DNA of 64,000 nucleotides from Bradyrhizobium sp. 149 (lineage in GTDB: Bacteria > Pseudomonadota > Alphaproteobacteria > Rhizobiales > Xanthobacteraceae): contig NZ_JADPKK010000022.1 of the NCBI RefSeq assembly GCF_023073915.1, positions 620,001-684,000 of the forward strand, read 5' to 3'. Of the stretch, positions 45,099 to 53,921 are shown piece after piece. The position numbers and the translations under genes were made by a program. The notes beneath the pieces were generated by a model. It was given only the letters and a program-made list of their open reading frames with translations. It was not told where the DNA came from and searched no databases. Positions within the stretch are counted from its first letter, which is position 1. Every line of letters starts with the position of its first letter.

Positions 45099-46601
45099 TC
45101 AAACCGGTCCGGAACGGTCGCGAAAAGCTTCGACCATCAGAGGGTTAAGCCCGAGTTCGCTGAGCGCCTCGCGGGCGCGGGCATTGTCCTGGGCCCGGCC
45201 CGCCAGCCGGTGCCCGGAGAGCCGGTCGGGCAGGGCCGTCAGGAGGGCGCCCTGGCCGAGCCGGCGCGCCCATTCCTGGAGGTCGTTGGACAAGAAGCGG
45301 TAGCCGCCGACGGCCATGATCCCGGAGGGCGGCGCGGTGATGCAGATCGCGCCGCTGGGACGGTCCAGCCGCGCGGCATAGCCGGTGTCGACATAGTCGC
45401 GTGGCGGCTGCGTGATCAGGGTGTCGCCGACCGGCTGCGGCGGGGCGTAGGCCGCGATCGGCACCATCGGGCCGCGCAGGCCGAGCGTGCCTTTGGGCGT
45501 CAGCAAAATCTCGCCTGCGATCGACGAACCCGACTGCTCGCGCGGTGCACCGTGCGGTCCCGGCATCACCGGCACAGGCATGCCGTTCTCGCCACGCCGG
45601 GCGCCGAACAATCCGGCCTCGCCGAACAGATAGACGTCCGTGAACGGCGCATGCGGCGCGATCCAGGCCTCGCTTGCCGCCACCTGCTCGGGGGCACGCC
45701 ACAGGCCGATGACGTTGCGCAAGGTCGGCATCCGCGCCGACAGATCGGAAGCGCCGAGCCGCTGGGCAAACTGCGCCGGCGCGATCAGCACGTCGCATTC
45801 GTGCTCGTTGATCTGCTGCTCCAGCACGTCGTTCTCGAACGGATGATGCAGCGCGAGCGTGCCGCCGCACAGCAGCCACACCGCCAGCGAGGAGGCGAGC
45901 CCTGCGAACGACATCGGCGTGAACGCTGCCATGACGGTCGCGCCCTGCCTGATGTCGGCCTCCAGCGACATCGCGAGCCCAGCGGCGATCAGGCTGAAAT
46001 GCGGCCGCGGCACCGGACGAAAGCCTTCCGCGGTGACGTCGAAGGAGATCATCGCTGCTTTGCGGCCATCCTGGATCACGGCGCGCGCGGTGCCGGGCGG
46101 TCGGGCCAGCACGTCGTCAAGCGAGGCCATGCCTTCGGGCAGGTCGGTGCCGAAGCCGCAGACATGGCGGATCGAGAAGGCTTCCGCGGCCGCATGCATT
46201 GCGAGATCGGCATAGCTGACGCCGTCGACCGTCCTCATGGTGACGATGGCGCGCGCCGCGGTGCGGTTCAGAGCGGCGGTCAGTTCGGCATGGCGCCAGA
46301 GCAGCGGCAGCACGGCGACGACGAGGCCGGCGCGATGAGCGGCGAGCACGGTGAGCACGAACTCGACCGTATTCGGCAGCTGGATCGCGATGACGGAATT
46401 GGCCGGCAGGCCCGATTCGACGAAATAGGCCGACAGCGCCTCGATGGCCGTGTCAGCCTCGGCATAGCTCATCCGCCGCGGCTGGTGCCCGGTCACGCGG
46501 AACTTGTTCAGGGGGTCGAGCAGAGCGGGCGCGTGCGGCTGCCGCATCAGCGTGCGCTGAAACAGCGTGTCGAGCGTCGGCGATACGGCTGGCTGGTTCA
46601 C
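45099..46601 (-). CDS. AMP-binding (adenylate-forming) enzyme lacking the P-loop motif
   Basis: 500 residues. The overall fold follows the acyl-CoA synthetase superfamily: PNTVEFVLTVLAAHRAGLVV near residue 75, then FDVTAEGFRPVPRPHFSLIA where the SSGTTGxPKxV P-loop should be, MAAFTPMSFAGLASSLAVWL (motif corresponding to the A4 region), PRDYVDTGYAARLD (the TGD segment) and VGGYRFLSNDLQEW. The Lys-bearing C-domain is short. With no P-loop it may not adenylate in the usual way, or may use another phosphate contact. It starts 4 bp before the end of the transporter gene upstream, so it is in the same operon. Confidence 0.7.
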   Translation of the reverse strand: MNQPAVSPTLDTLFQRTLMRQPHAPALLDPLNKFRVTGHQPRRMSYAEADTAIEALSAYFVESGLPANSVIAIQLPNTVEFVLTVLAAHRAGLVVAVLPLLWRHAELTAALNRTAARAIVTMRTVDGVSYADLAMHAAAEAFSIRHVCGFGTDLPEGMASLDDVLARPPGTARAVIQDGRKAAMISFDVTAEGFRPVPRPHFSLIAAGLAMSLEADIRQGATVMAAFTPMSFAGLASSLAVWLLCGGTLALHHPFENDVLEQQINEHECDVLIAPAQFAQRLGASDLSARMPTLRNVIGLWRAPEQVAASEAWIAPHAPFTDVYLFGEAGLFGARRGENGMPVPVMPGPHGAPREQSGSSIAGEILLTPKGTLGLRGPMVPIAAYAPPQPVGDTLITQPPRDYVDTGYAARLDRPSGAICITAPPSGIMAVGGYRFLSNDLQEWARRLGQGALLTALPDRLSGHRLAGRAQDNARAREALSELGLNPLMVEAFRDRSGPV

Positions 46602-46605
46602 GGCG

Positions 46606-48474
46606 TCACTTTGCTTGATCAGCTTGCGGCTGCCCCTTCGACCACCAGGTCTCCGGCAGATAGCCGGACAGCGAGGTGGCCTTTGGCCGTTCTATCCGAT
46701 TCCAGCGCGCGATCCATTGCTCGGAGACGTTAAACAGGGGGATTGTATAGAAACCGGCGATCAAGGCGCGATCGAGCGCCCGCACCGCGGACACGAAATC
46801 CGTATGTGCACGGGCTTCCAGCAGTGCGGCGATCATGGCATCGACCGCGGGATCCCTGGCACCCATGTAGTTTCGGGTGCCCGGATTGTCGGCGGCAGCG
46901 CTGCCCCAGTAGAAATATTGCTCGTTGCCGGGCGACAGCGACTGGTCCCAGCGATTCTGGATCATGTCGAACTCGTAGCCGAGCCGGCGCTGGTCGAACT
47001 GCACGGGATCGACCGTTCGCACGCTCGGCTCGATTCCCGCGCGCTTGAGGTCGCGCTGGAAGGCAAGCGCGACGCGCTCCTGGTCGCGGGTCGTGACCAA
47101 GATCTCGAAGGTGAAGGGCGCCTTGGTCGTGCGGTTGCGCAGCACGGTGCCGTCGAGATCGTAGCCGGCCTCCGACAACAGCTTCAGGGCCGCGCGCAGC
47201 GTGGTCCGGTCGCGCCCCGAACCGTCGGTCACCGGCAGGCGGTAGCTGCCGTCCAGGATGTCAGGCGGGATCTGCGCGGCGAACGGCTTGAGCAGCTCGC
47301 GCTCGCGCGCATCCGCGGGGTGGCCATACGCTGACAGATCCGAGCCGGCAAAATAGCCGGCGACGCGCGAGTAGAGGCTGAAGAAGTAGTTGCGGTTGAC
47401 CAGCTCGAAATCGAACAGCAGCGTCAAGGCCTGACGCACGCGGATGTCGGCGAAGATGGCACGTCTGGTGTTGAACACCAGAAATTCGGACGGTTGCGGC
47501 ACGCCCGGCTTGAAGGTGTCGCGGATCACATCGCCATTCTTTGCCGCGGGAAAGTCGTAGCCGTCGTGCCAGCGCAGCGGCTCGTGCTCGATGCGGAAAT
47601 CATAGAGGCCGCGCTTGAAGGCTTCGAACTGGCCGTTGGCCTCGCGAAAATAGTCGAGCCTGATCTCGTCGAAATTGTACAGCCCGCGATTGATGGGGAG
47701 GTCGCGGCCCCAATAGTCGGGATTGCGGGCGAGCGTCACGCTGGCGCCGGGCCTTACTGCGGTGACGCGGTAGGGGCCGGAGCCGACCGGGCCCGTCAGC
47801 GTCGTCTCCTCGAAAGCCGCGACGTCGACCGCATGTTTCGGCAGGATCGGCATCAGGCCCAGGATCAGCGGCAGTTCGCGGTCATTGGCCCCGACCAGAT
47901 CGAAGCGGACGGTGAGGGGATCTGCCGCCTCGGCGCTTGCGACCTTGGCGTAAAATTGCCGGTGGTTGGGGCGGCCGTGGTCGCGCAACAGTTGCCAGGA
48001 GAACAGCACGTCCTCGGCGCGGAGCGGCTTGCCGTCGGAGAAGCGGGCGCGGGGATCGATGCGGAACGTGACAAAGCTCCGCTCGTCATCGGTCTCTACT
48101 GATCTGGCGAGCAGGCCGTAGAGCGTGAACGGCTCGTCATTGCCGCGCGCGAGCAGGCTCTCGACCACGTAGTTCCGCATCTGCTGCACGGCCAGCCCTT
48201 TGACGATGAAGGGATTGAGGCTGTCGAAGGTGCCGAGAACCCCCCAGGTCAGCCGGCCGCCCTTGGGGGCGTCAGGATTGACGTAAGGCATGTGGGTGAA
48301 ATCGGCAGCCATCGCCGGCTTGCCGTGCATGGCGATGGCGTGGGCTTCCTCGGCCCCTGCGCCGCTTGCCGGAAGCCCCAGGGCGAACGGGAGCCCCAAA
48401 GCTGAAGCAAGGAGGCAGAGGCGGACGCAAAGGACTTCACGACGGCCCTCGAGAAGGCGCTGGAACATGAACAT
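46606..48474 (-). CDS. ABC transporter substrate-binding protein (YejA-like)
   Basis: About 622 residues from ATG 48474. A signal peptide (CVRLCLLASALGLPFALGLP, then ASGAGAEE) is followed by an SBP family 5 body: TWGVLGTFDSLNPFIVKGLA, DPRARFSDGKPLRAEDVLFS (the conserved FSDGxPLTAxDV region), LARNPDYWGRDLPINRGLYN and GYLPETWW at the end. YejA-like proteins bind oligopeptides or compounds such as microcin C. The ABC permease genes usually beside yejA are absent here, so it may pair with permeases elsewhere or be an orphan. It heads an operon with the two genes below it. Confidence 0.85.
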   Translation of the reverse strand: MFMFQRLLEGRREVLCVRLCLLASALGLPFALGLPASGAGAEEAHAIAMHGKPAMAADFTHMPYVNPDAPKGGRLTWGVLGTFDSLNPFIVKGLAVQQMRNYVVESLLARGNDEPFTLYGLLARSVETDDERSFVTFRIDPRARFSDGKPLRAEDVLFSWQLLRDHGRPNHRQFYAKVASAEAADPLTVRFDLVGANDRELPLILGLMPILPKHAVDVAAFEETTLTGPVGSGPYRVTAVRPGASVTLARNPDYWGRDLPINRGLYNFDEIRLDYFREANGQFEAFKRGLYDFRIEHEPLRWHDGYDFPAAKNGDVIRDTFKPGVPQPSEFLVFNTRRAIFADIRVRQALTLLFDFELVNRNYFFSLYSRVAGYFAGSDLSAYGHPADARERELLKPFAAQIPPDILDGSYRLPVTDGSGRDRTTLRAALKLLSEAGYDLDGTVLRNRTTKAPFTFEILVTTRDQERVALAFQRDLKRAGIEPSVRTVDPVQFDQRRLGYEFDMIQNRWDQSLSPGNEQYFYWGSAAADNPGTRNYMGARDPAVDAMIAALLEARAHTDFVSAVRALDRALIAGFYTIPLFNVSEQWIARWNRIERPKATSLSGYLPETWWSKGQPQADQAK

Positions 48475-48735
48475 CGGGACACGTTGATTCGAGGACCGGC
48501 GAGCCTGAATCCTATCACAGGGATTTTCCCCGGGACGCACGCCGGCGCGCCGTCAAAGACGCTTGTCGGCATTGATCTTTTCGGCGGCCACGTTAAGAAG
48601 GCGGGCAATCGCGCAAGAGCGCCGAGCCCGTCACTTATCCGCCTCATTTGACGGGGAGAGAGCCGCGCCCAAGGCGGCCAGGTTCGGCGCGTCGAGGCGG
48701 TTCGGGCACTTCCCGTTCAGAAAGGGTTTTCCGCA

Positions 48736-49557
48736 ATGAATTTTCGTTACTTGGCCGCGCCCGTCCGGCCGCGCGGGCGACTTCTCGCCTTGTTGACGGC
48801 GACGGCGTTGGCCGTCCCGTTTGCCGCCCAAGCCCAGGCTCCCGCGCCAGCTCCGGGCGCGCCCGCGCCCAAGGTGGCCCCGAAGGCCGCTCCGAAGGCT
48901 GCTGCCCCCAAGGCCCCGGCGCCAGCCGCTCAGGCACCCGCTCAGCAGACTCCCGCTCAGGGCGCTCCGGCGCAGCAGGGTGCGGCCCAGCCTGCGGATC
49001 AGCAGATTCAGCTGATCTATGCCCCCTGGACCAAGTTCTGCCTCAAGGGCCAGGACGCCAATGCCAAGCAAGTCTGCTTCACCGGCAAGGACGGTCGTAT
49101 CGAGTCGGGCCAGCCGGTCATCGCGGCCGTCATCATCGAGCCGGAAGGCGAGCCGAAGAAGATCCTGCGCGTGACGCTGCCGCTCGGCATGCAGCTGGTG
49201 CACGGGACCCGTATCATCGTGGACAACAATGCGCCGTTGCAGAGCCCGTATGTGATCTGCTTCCAGAACGGCTGCATGTCCGACTACGAGGCCACGCCCG
49301 AGTTCATCAGCAACATGAAGAAGGGCCAGAACCTCGTTGTTCAGGCGATCAATGCCAACGGCGCACCGCTGACCCTGCCGCTGCCGCTCGCCGGCGAATT
49401 CCAGAAGGCCTATGACGGTCCGCCGACCGATCCGAAGGTGTTCGAAGAAACCCAGAAGAAGCTTCAGGAAGAGCTTCAGAAGAAGGCCGACGAGCAGCGC
49501 AAGAAGCTCGAGCAGCAGGGTGGCGCGCCCGGTGCGCCTCCGACCGCTCAGAAGTAA
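48736..49557 (+). CDS. IalB-family (invasion-associated locus B) exported protein
   Basis: 273 residues. A signal peptide (RLLALLTATALAVPFAAQAQ) is followed by an Ala/Pro/Lys-rich linker (about residues 35-88). The IalB domain follows: LIYAPWTKFCLKGQDANAKQ, LRVTLPLGMQLVHGTRIIVD, YVICFQNGCMSDYEATPEFI and PLTLPLPLAGEFQKAYDGPP, with conserved Cys pairs. The tail is a charged coiled coil (QKKLQEELQKKADEQRKKLE). In Bartonella IalB acts in erythrocyte invasion; in rhizobia the role is unknown but an envelope function is likely. Terminator at 49586-49610. Confidence 0.85.
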   Translation: MNFRYLAAPVRPRGRLLALLTATALAVPFAAQAQAPAPAPGAPAPKVAPKAAPKAAAPKAPAPAAQAPAQQTPAQGAPAQQGAAQPADQQIQLIYAPWTKFCLKGQDANAKQVCFTGKDGRIESGQPVIAAVIIEPEGEPKKILRVTLPLGMQLVHGTRIIVDNNAPLQSPYVICFQNGCMSDYEATPEFISNMKKGQNLVVQAINANGAPLTLPLPLAGEFQKAYDGPPTDPKVFEETQKKLQEELQKKADEQRKKLEQQGGAPGAPPTAQK

Positions 49558-49585
49558 TCGGGACCCGATTCCCGGACATGAAAAG

Positions 49586-49610
49586 GCGCTCGGTTCGAGC
49601 GCCTTTTTTC
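49586..49610 (+). terminator. Intrinsic terminator after the IalB-like gene
   Basis: GGCGCTCG (49586-49593), loop GTT, CGAGCGCC (49597-49604), then six T. The next gene (49649-49981) is convergent. Confidence 0.9.
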
Positions 49611-49648
49611 GTGCTTTATATCCGAGTGAAGATGTGTCCGAGCGGAGC

Positions 49649-49981
49649 TCAGTTCAACGACGGGTTCCGCGGGCGGTAACCGCCGGTCTTGTCCTTGATG
49701 AAGATCTCGGCGACCTGGGAATGGCGGACCGGCTCGCCGGAATCGTCCGGCACCAGGTTCTGCTCGGAGACATAGGCGACGTATTCCGAGTCCGCGTTTT
49801 CGGCGAGCAGGTGATAGAACGGCTGGTCCTTGTGGGGACGCACCTCCTCGGGGATCGACAGCCACCACTCCTCGGTGTTGTTGAATTCCGGATCGATGTC
49901 GAAGACCACGCCCCGGAACGAGAAGATCCGGTGGCGCACGACCTGTCCGATCTGGAATTTGGCGGTCCGCGCTTTAATCAT
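49649..49981 (-). CDS. hspQ: Heat-shock protein HspQ (YccV-like)
   Basis: 110 residues. The HspQ fold is seen in KFQIGQVVRHRIFSFRGVVF, DIDPEF, EEWWLSIPEEVRPHKDQPFY, YVAYVSEQNLVPDDSGEPVR and HSQVAEIF. HspQ is a hemimethylated-DNA-binding, heat-induced protein that affects DnaA turnover and Lon substrate choice in enterobacteria; in alphaproteobacteria it is mostly unstudied. Upstream of 49981 a heat-shock promoter was not recognised. Confidence 0.88.
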   Translation of the reverse strand: MIKARTAKFQIGQVVRHRIFSFRGVVFDIDPEFNNTEEWWLSIPEEVRPHKDQPFYHLLAENADSEYVAYVSEQNLVPDDSGEPVRHSQVAEIFIKDKTGGYRPRNPSLN

Positions 49982-50087
49982 TTCCCGTCGATAGACCAGG
50001 ATTGTGGCCGATGCTAGTGCCCTGTTTTGGAATTACCCCTCGCTTAAGGGGTAGATAGCTCCAGGATCTTCAGAAAACACTTCATCA

Positions 50088-51041
50088 ATGGTCGATATCC
50101 TCAATCTTGCCCTACCTTATTTCGGTCTGATCTTCGTCGGTTTCGCCTGCGGCAAGGTCAAAGCCCTGCCGGAATCAGGCCTCGCCTGGATGAACTTCTT
50201 CCTGCTCTACGTGTCGCTGCCGGCACTGCTGTTTGCGATCATGTCCAAGACGCCGTTCTCGGAATTGAACAACCCGCCGTTCCTCGTTGCGACCACGCTA
50301 TCGACGGTCGCCGCGTTCACCCTGGCGCTGGTCCTCGGCAAGGTTTTCGGCCGGCTGACACTGCGCGAGGCGACGCTCGCGGGACTCTCCGGCGGCTATG
50401 GCAATATCGGCTATATGGGGCCGGGGCTGGCGCTCGCCGTGCTCGGAACCAAGGCGTCGGCGCCGACCGCGTTGATCTTCTGCTGCGACAGCATCTTCCT
50501 GTTCACGATCGTGCCACTGCTGATCGAGCTCTCCGACCGGGACCATCCCTCGATGGTGCATGCCTTCGGCGTCGTGCTGAAGCAGATTGTGCTCAACCCG
50601 TTGATCATGTCGGCCTGTTTTGGCGCGGCCTTCGCATCGCTGCATATCGAGATGCCCGTCGCACTCGATCGCACCATCACGTTTCTTCAGAACGCGGCGG
50701 CTCCGACCGCGCTGTTCGTGCTCGGCGTGACCGTGGCGCTGCGTCCGTTCGACCGGGTCCCGTGGGAAGTGCCGGGCGTGATCGCCGTCAAGCTGCTGTT
50801 CCATCCACTCGTAGCGTTCGGCCTGATGCTGGCGTTCGGCCCGTTCGCGCAGCCCTGGGCCGCGACCGCCGTGCTGATGGCCTCGCTGCCGCCGGCGTTG
50901 AACGTGTTCGTGATCGCCCGCCAGAACGAGGCCTGGATCGAATCCGCCTCCGTCGCGGTGCTGCTCGGGACGTTTGCGTCCGTGGTTACCCTAACCACCG
51001 TGATGTGGGCGATCCAGACCGGCCGGCTGGCGTTTCCTTGA
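50088..51041 (+). CDS. AEC-family transporter (auxin efflux carrier type)
   Basis: 317 residues with ten membrane helices in two five-helix halves (MVDILNLALPYFGLIFVGFA; LSGGYGNIGYMGPGLALAVL; ALDRTITFLQNAAAPTALFV; VIAVKLLFHPLVAFGLMLAF; VLMASLPPALNVFVIARQNE). Family members export malonate, malate, auxin-like and other carboxylates; the substrate is unknown here. It is convergent with the UbiH-type gene (34 bp apart). Confidence 0.88.
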   Translation: MVDILNLALPYFGLIFVGFACGKVKALPESGLAWMNFFLLYVSLPALLFAIMSKTPFSELNNPPFLVATTLSTVAAFTLALVLGKVFGRLTLREATLAGLSGGYGNIGYMGPGLALAVLGTKASAPTALIFCCDSIFLFTIVPLLIELSDRDHPSMVHAFGVVLKQIVLNPLIMSACFGAAFASLHIEMPVALDRTITFLQNAAAPTALFVLGVTVALRPFDRVPWEVPGVIAVKLLFHPLVAFGLMLAFGPFAQPWAATAVLMASLPPALNVFVIARQNEAWIESASVAVLLGTFASVVTLTTVMWAIQTGRLAFP

Positions 51042-51075
51042 GCGTCAGCCACATCGCTAAACTACCTGCGCCAAA

Positions 51076-52260
51076 CTAGCTGCGCCAAGTCGGCGTCAGC
51101 CCCTCGCGCATTGCAAAACGCCGGAGCGGGCCAACGGCGCCGAGCAGGTGCATGCCGATGGCGCGAACCGGCTGGAGCGGCAGGAAATCGTTGAGCAGCG
51201 AGCGGTTGGCGATGTCGATCGCAAAGGTCCGGCTCAGAATGTCCGGGCGCCGGGACCGGTCGTAACGCTTGAGCACCTCTGCTGCGCCAGGATCCTGGCC
51301 GGCCGCGATGGCTTCGCCCGCAAGCCTCGCAATGTCGGCGGCATCGCGGAGGCCGAGATTGAGACCCTGGGCGCCGATCGGCGGAATCACATGGGCGGCT
51401 TCGCCGACCAGTGCGATGCGGTCCCGGCCAAAGGATTTTGGACGTTCGATCGCCAACGGGAACAGATGGCGGCCCGGCTCGACCGTCATACGTCCCAAAA
51501 TGGAATGCGACTGCTTCTCGATCGCGGCGGACAATTCCTCGTCGCTGAAGCCTCGAAGCCGCTCGGCGTCCGCAGGCGCCGAGACCCAGACCACGCTGGA
51601 GCGGTTGCCGGGCAGGGGAACGAACACGCAAGGGCCATGCGGGGTGTGGAACTCGGTCGAGACGTTGCGATGTGGCCGCGTGTGGCCGACGTTGAAGGTC
51701 AGCGCCGTCTGGGTCAGCTCCCGCCGCGTCACCGCGATGCCGGAGGCTTCGCGACACAGCGAATGCCGGCCGTCGGCGCCGACCACGAGGCGGGCCGAGA
51801 GAAACTGAGTGGCGGCCGTGCGGATCGCGACGTCATCGGCTTCGATGACGACGCTTTCGGCCTCGTCGTCGAAACGAACGAGACCGGGCAGCTCGGCCGC
51901 GCGCGCTTCCAGCGCCAGCATCAGCGAGCGGTTGTCGATGTTGTACCCGAAGGCCTCGAGCCCGATTTCGTGACAGGAAAACCGGACCTCGGGGCTGCGG
52001 AACAGCCGGCCGGTATCGTCGACGAGCCGCATGATTTCGAGTGCGGCCGCCTTGTCCTTGCAGCGCGGCCAGACGTCGAGCGTTTCCAGGAGATCGACGG
52101 AAGCACCGAGCAGGGCGGTGGTGCGGTTGTCGGCATAGGGCACGCGCCGCGCCACCAGCGCAGTCCGTGCGCCCGCCTGCGCCAGCGCGATGGCGGCGCT
52201 AAGTCCGGCCGGTCCGCCGCCGATCACGGCCGCGTCATGGAGTCTCGATGCATCTGTCAT
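51076..52260 (-). CDS. UbiH/UbiF-type FAD-dependent monooxygenase
   Basis: 394 residues. FAD dinucleotide fold (AAVIGGGPAGLSAAIALAQA), the middle motif near residue 160 (LVVGADGRHSLCREASGIAV) and the FAD-ribityl GD motif near 285 (IALVGEAAHVIPPIGAQGLN) with GLNLGLRDAADIARL. Enzymes of this family hydroxylate the ubiquinone precursor ring (UbiH, UbiF, UbiL); which carbon cannot be told. Divergent from the pcs-terC pair. Confidence 0.85.
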   Translation of the reverse strand: MTDASRLHDAAVIGGGPAGLSAAIALAQAGARTALVARRVPYADNRTTALLGASVDLLETLDVWPRCKDKAAALEIMRLVDDTGRLFRSPEVRFSCHEIGLEAFGYNIDNRSLMLALEARAAELPGLVRFDDEAESVVIEADDVAIRTAATQFLSARLVVGADGRHSLCREASGIAVTRRELTQTALTFNVGHTRPHRNVSTEFHTPHGPCVFVPLPGNRSSVVWVSAPADAERLRGFSDEELSAAIEKQSHSILGRMTVEPGRHLFPLAIERPKSFGRDRIALVGEAAHVIPPIGAQGLNLGLRDAADIARLAGEAIAAGQDPGAAEVLKRYDRSRRPDILSRTFAIDIANRSLLNDFLPLQPVRAIGMHLLGAVGPLRRFAMREGLTPTWRS

Positions 52261-52389
52261 GGAACGACATTTGACATGCTGCGCGGCAAATTCAAGCCCA
52301 CCTATATTTCCCTGATTTTATGACGAATTGTGCGACCGGACGCCGCAATGGCTTATGTGCAAACCGGCCCCATTCTGATAGCAGAAGCC

Positions 52390-53115
52390 ATGGACAGCCA
52401 AGAGGATTCCCTGAAGCCCAGGCCCGCGATCCGCGCCGCCGCCTTCTCGGTGCACATCTTCACCGCATTCGGTGCGGCGATCGCGCTGCTGGCGATGCTC
52501 GAGGCCGTGCGCGAGCACTGGGCGGCGATGTTTCAATGGCTGGGCGTTGCCCTCATCATCGACGCGATCGACGGGCCGATTGCGCGCCGGCTCAACGTCA
52601 AGGACGTGCAGCCGAACTGGTCGGGCGACGTGCTCGATCTCGTGGTCGATTTTGTCACCTACGTGTTCGTGCCGGCCTATGCGATCGTGGCCAGCGGCTT
52701 GCTGCTGCCGGTCGCGGCTCCCTTGCTCGGGGTCGCCATCATCGTCACCAGCGCATTGTATTTTGCCGATCTGCGCATGAAGGCGGACGACAATCATTTC
52801 CGCGGTTTTCCGGCGCTGTGGAATGCGGCGGCATTCTATCTGTTCCTGCTGCACTGGCCGCCGCTGCTGTCGACGCTGCTGGTGGCGGCCTTGGTGGTGC
52901 TGACCTTCGTCCCCTTCCACGTGCTGCATCCGGTGCGTGTCGTGCGGCTGCGCTGGCTGACGATGTCGCTGATCGCGATCTGGGCTCTGCTTTCCCTCTA
53001 CACGCTGCAGATGGACTTTCGCGTCGGCGCCGGCGTGACTGTCGCGCTGTGCGCGATCGCGCTCTGGATCAGCTTCAGCGACGCATTGATACGGCTGACA
53101 AGATCCTTCGCATGA
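52390..53115 (+). CDS. pcs: Phosphatidylcholine synthase (CDP-alcohol phosphotransferase)
   Basis: About 241 residues from ATG 52390 (an ATG at 52348 is also possible). The active-site pattern reads DAIDGPIARRLNVKDV and then NWSGDVLDLVVD, a match to the CDP-alcohol transferase signature with spaced Asp residues. It has about eight membrane helices, ending WALLSLYTLQMDFRVGAGVT. Pcs joins CDP-diacylglycerol with choline to make phosphatidylcholine in one step, a lipid needed for symbiosis in rhizobia. The stop overlaps the terC start by 4 bp. Confidence 0.92.
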   Translation: MDSQEDSLKPRPAIRAAAFSVHIFTAFGAAIALLAMLEAVREHWAAMFQWLGVALIIDAIDGPIARRLNVKDVQPNWSGDVLDLVVDFVTYVFVPAYAIVASGLLLPVAAPLLGVAIIVTSALYFADLRMKADDNHFRGFPALWNAAAFYLFLLHWPPLLSTLLVAALVVLTFVPFHVLHPVRVVRLRWLTMSLIAIWALLSLYTLQMDFRVGAGVTVALCAIALWISFSDALIRLTRSFA

Positions 53116-53834
53116 TGCACCTGTTGACCAGCCCCGAAGCCTGGGCCGCGCTCCTCACCTTGACGTCGCTTGAGATCGTGCTCGGTATCGACAACGTCAT
53201 CTTCCTGTCGGTGATCGTCTCCCGCATTCCCGAGAAGCAGGCGAACCGGGCCCGCCAGATCGGGCTCGCGCTGGCGCTGATCTTCCGCATCATCCTGCTC
53301 AGCCTCCTGGTCTGGCTGATCGGCCTGACGGCGCCGGTGTTTTCGTTTTCGGGTTACGGCTTCTCCTGGCGCGACCTCATCCTGATCGGTGGCGGCCTGT
53401 TCCTGATCGCGAAGGCGACGCACGAGATTCATGGCGAGGTCGAAGCCGATGACGGCGAGGGCGACGAGAACGCCCCTCGTAACGCTTTCTTCTGGGTGAT
53501 CGTCCAGATCGTGATCATTGACATCGTGTTCTCACTGGACTCGATCATCACGGCGATCGGCATGGCACAGGACATCGAGATCATGATCGCGGCCGTCGTG
53601 ATCGCCTGCCTGATCATGTACATTTCGTCCGGGCCGGTGTCGCGATTCGTCGCGGAGCATCCCACCACGAAAATGCTGGCGCTGGCCTTCCTGGTGCTGA
53701 TCGGCGTCGCGCTGGTTGCGGACGGATTCCAATTCCACATCCCGCGCGGCTACATCTATTTCGCGATTGCGTTCTCGGCGGCGGTCGAATTCTTCAACGT
53801 GCTGGCGAAGCGCAACCGCCGGAAAACCGGCTAG
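53112..53834 (+). CDS. TerC-family integral membrane protein
   Basis: 240 residues starting at ATG 53112, which overlaps the pcs stop (ATGA). The TerC signature LLTLTSLEIVLGIDNVIFLS near residue 15 and VDIVFSLDSIITAIGMAQ-like segment (IIDIVFSLDSIITAIGMAQD) carry the conserved Asp residues, within seven or so helices. Family members act in metal or tellurite homeostasis, mainly Mn2+ export. Operon with pcs. Confidence 0.9.
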   Translation: MMHLLTSPEAWAALLTLTSLEIVLGIDNVIFLSVIVSRIPEKQANRARQIGLALALIFRIILLSLLVWLIGLTAPVFSFSGYGFSWRDLILIGGGLFLIAKATHEIHGEVEADDGEGDENAPRNAFFWVIVQIVIIDIVFSLDSIITAIGMAQDIEIMIAAVVIACLIMYISSGPVSRFVAEHPTTKMLALAFLVLIGVALVADGFQFHIPRGYIYFAIAFSAAVEFFNVLAKRNRRKTG

Positions 53835-53921
53835 CCGTCGCTCTAGGCGTTCCGGACAGCGTCGAGTTGACAAGGCGGGCGCGATGTCTTTCGCTGGCCC
53901 GCGAGAAGAGGAGGTCAGGCG

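Noticed and set aside
45078..46733. 551-codon plus-strand frame opposite the AMP-binding enzyme
   Set aside because: Shadow frame; the minus-strand protein shows superfamily motifs.
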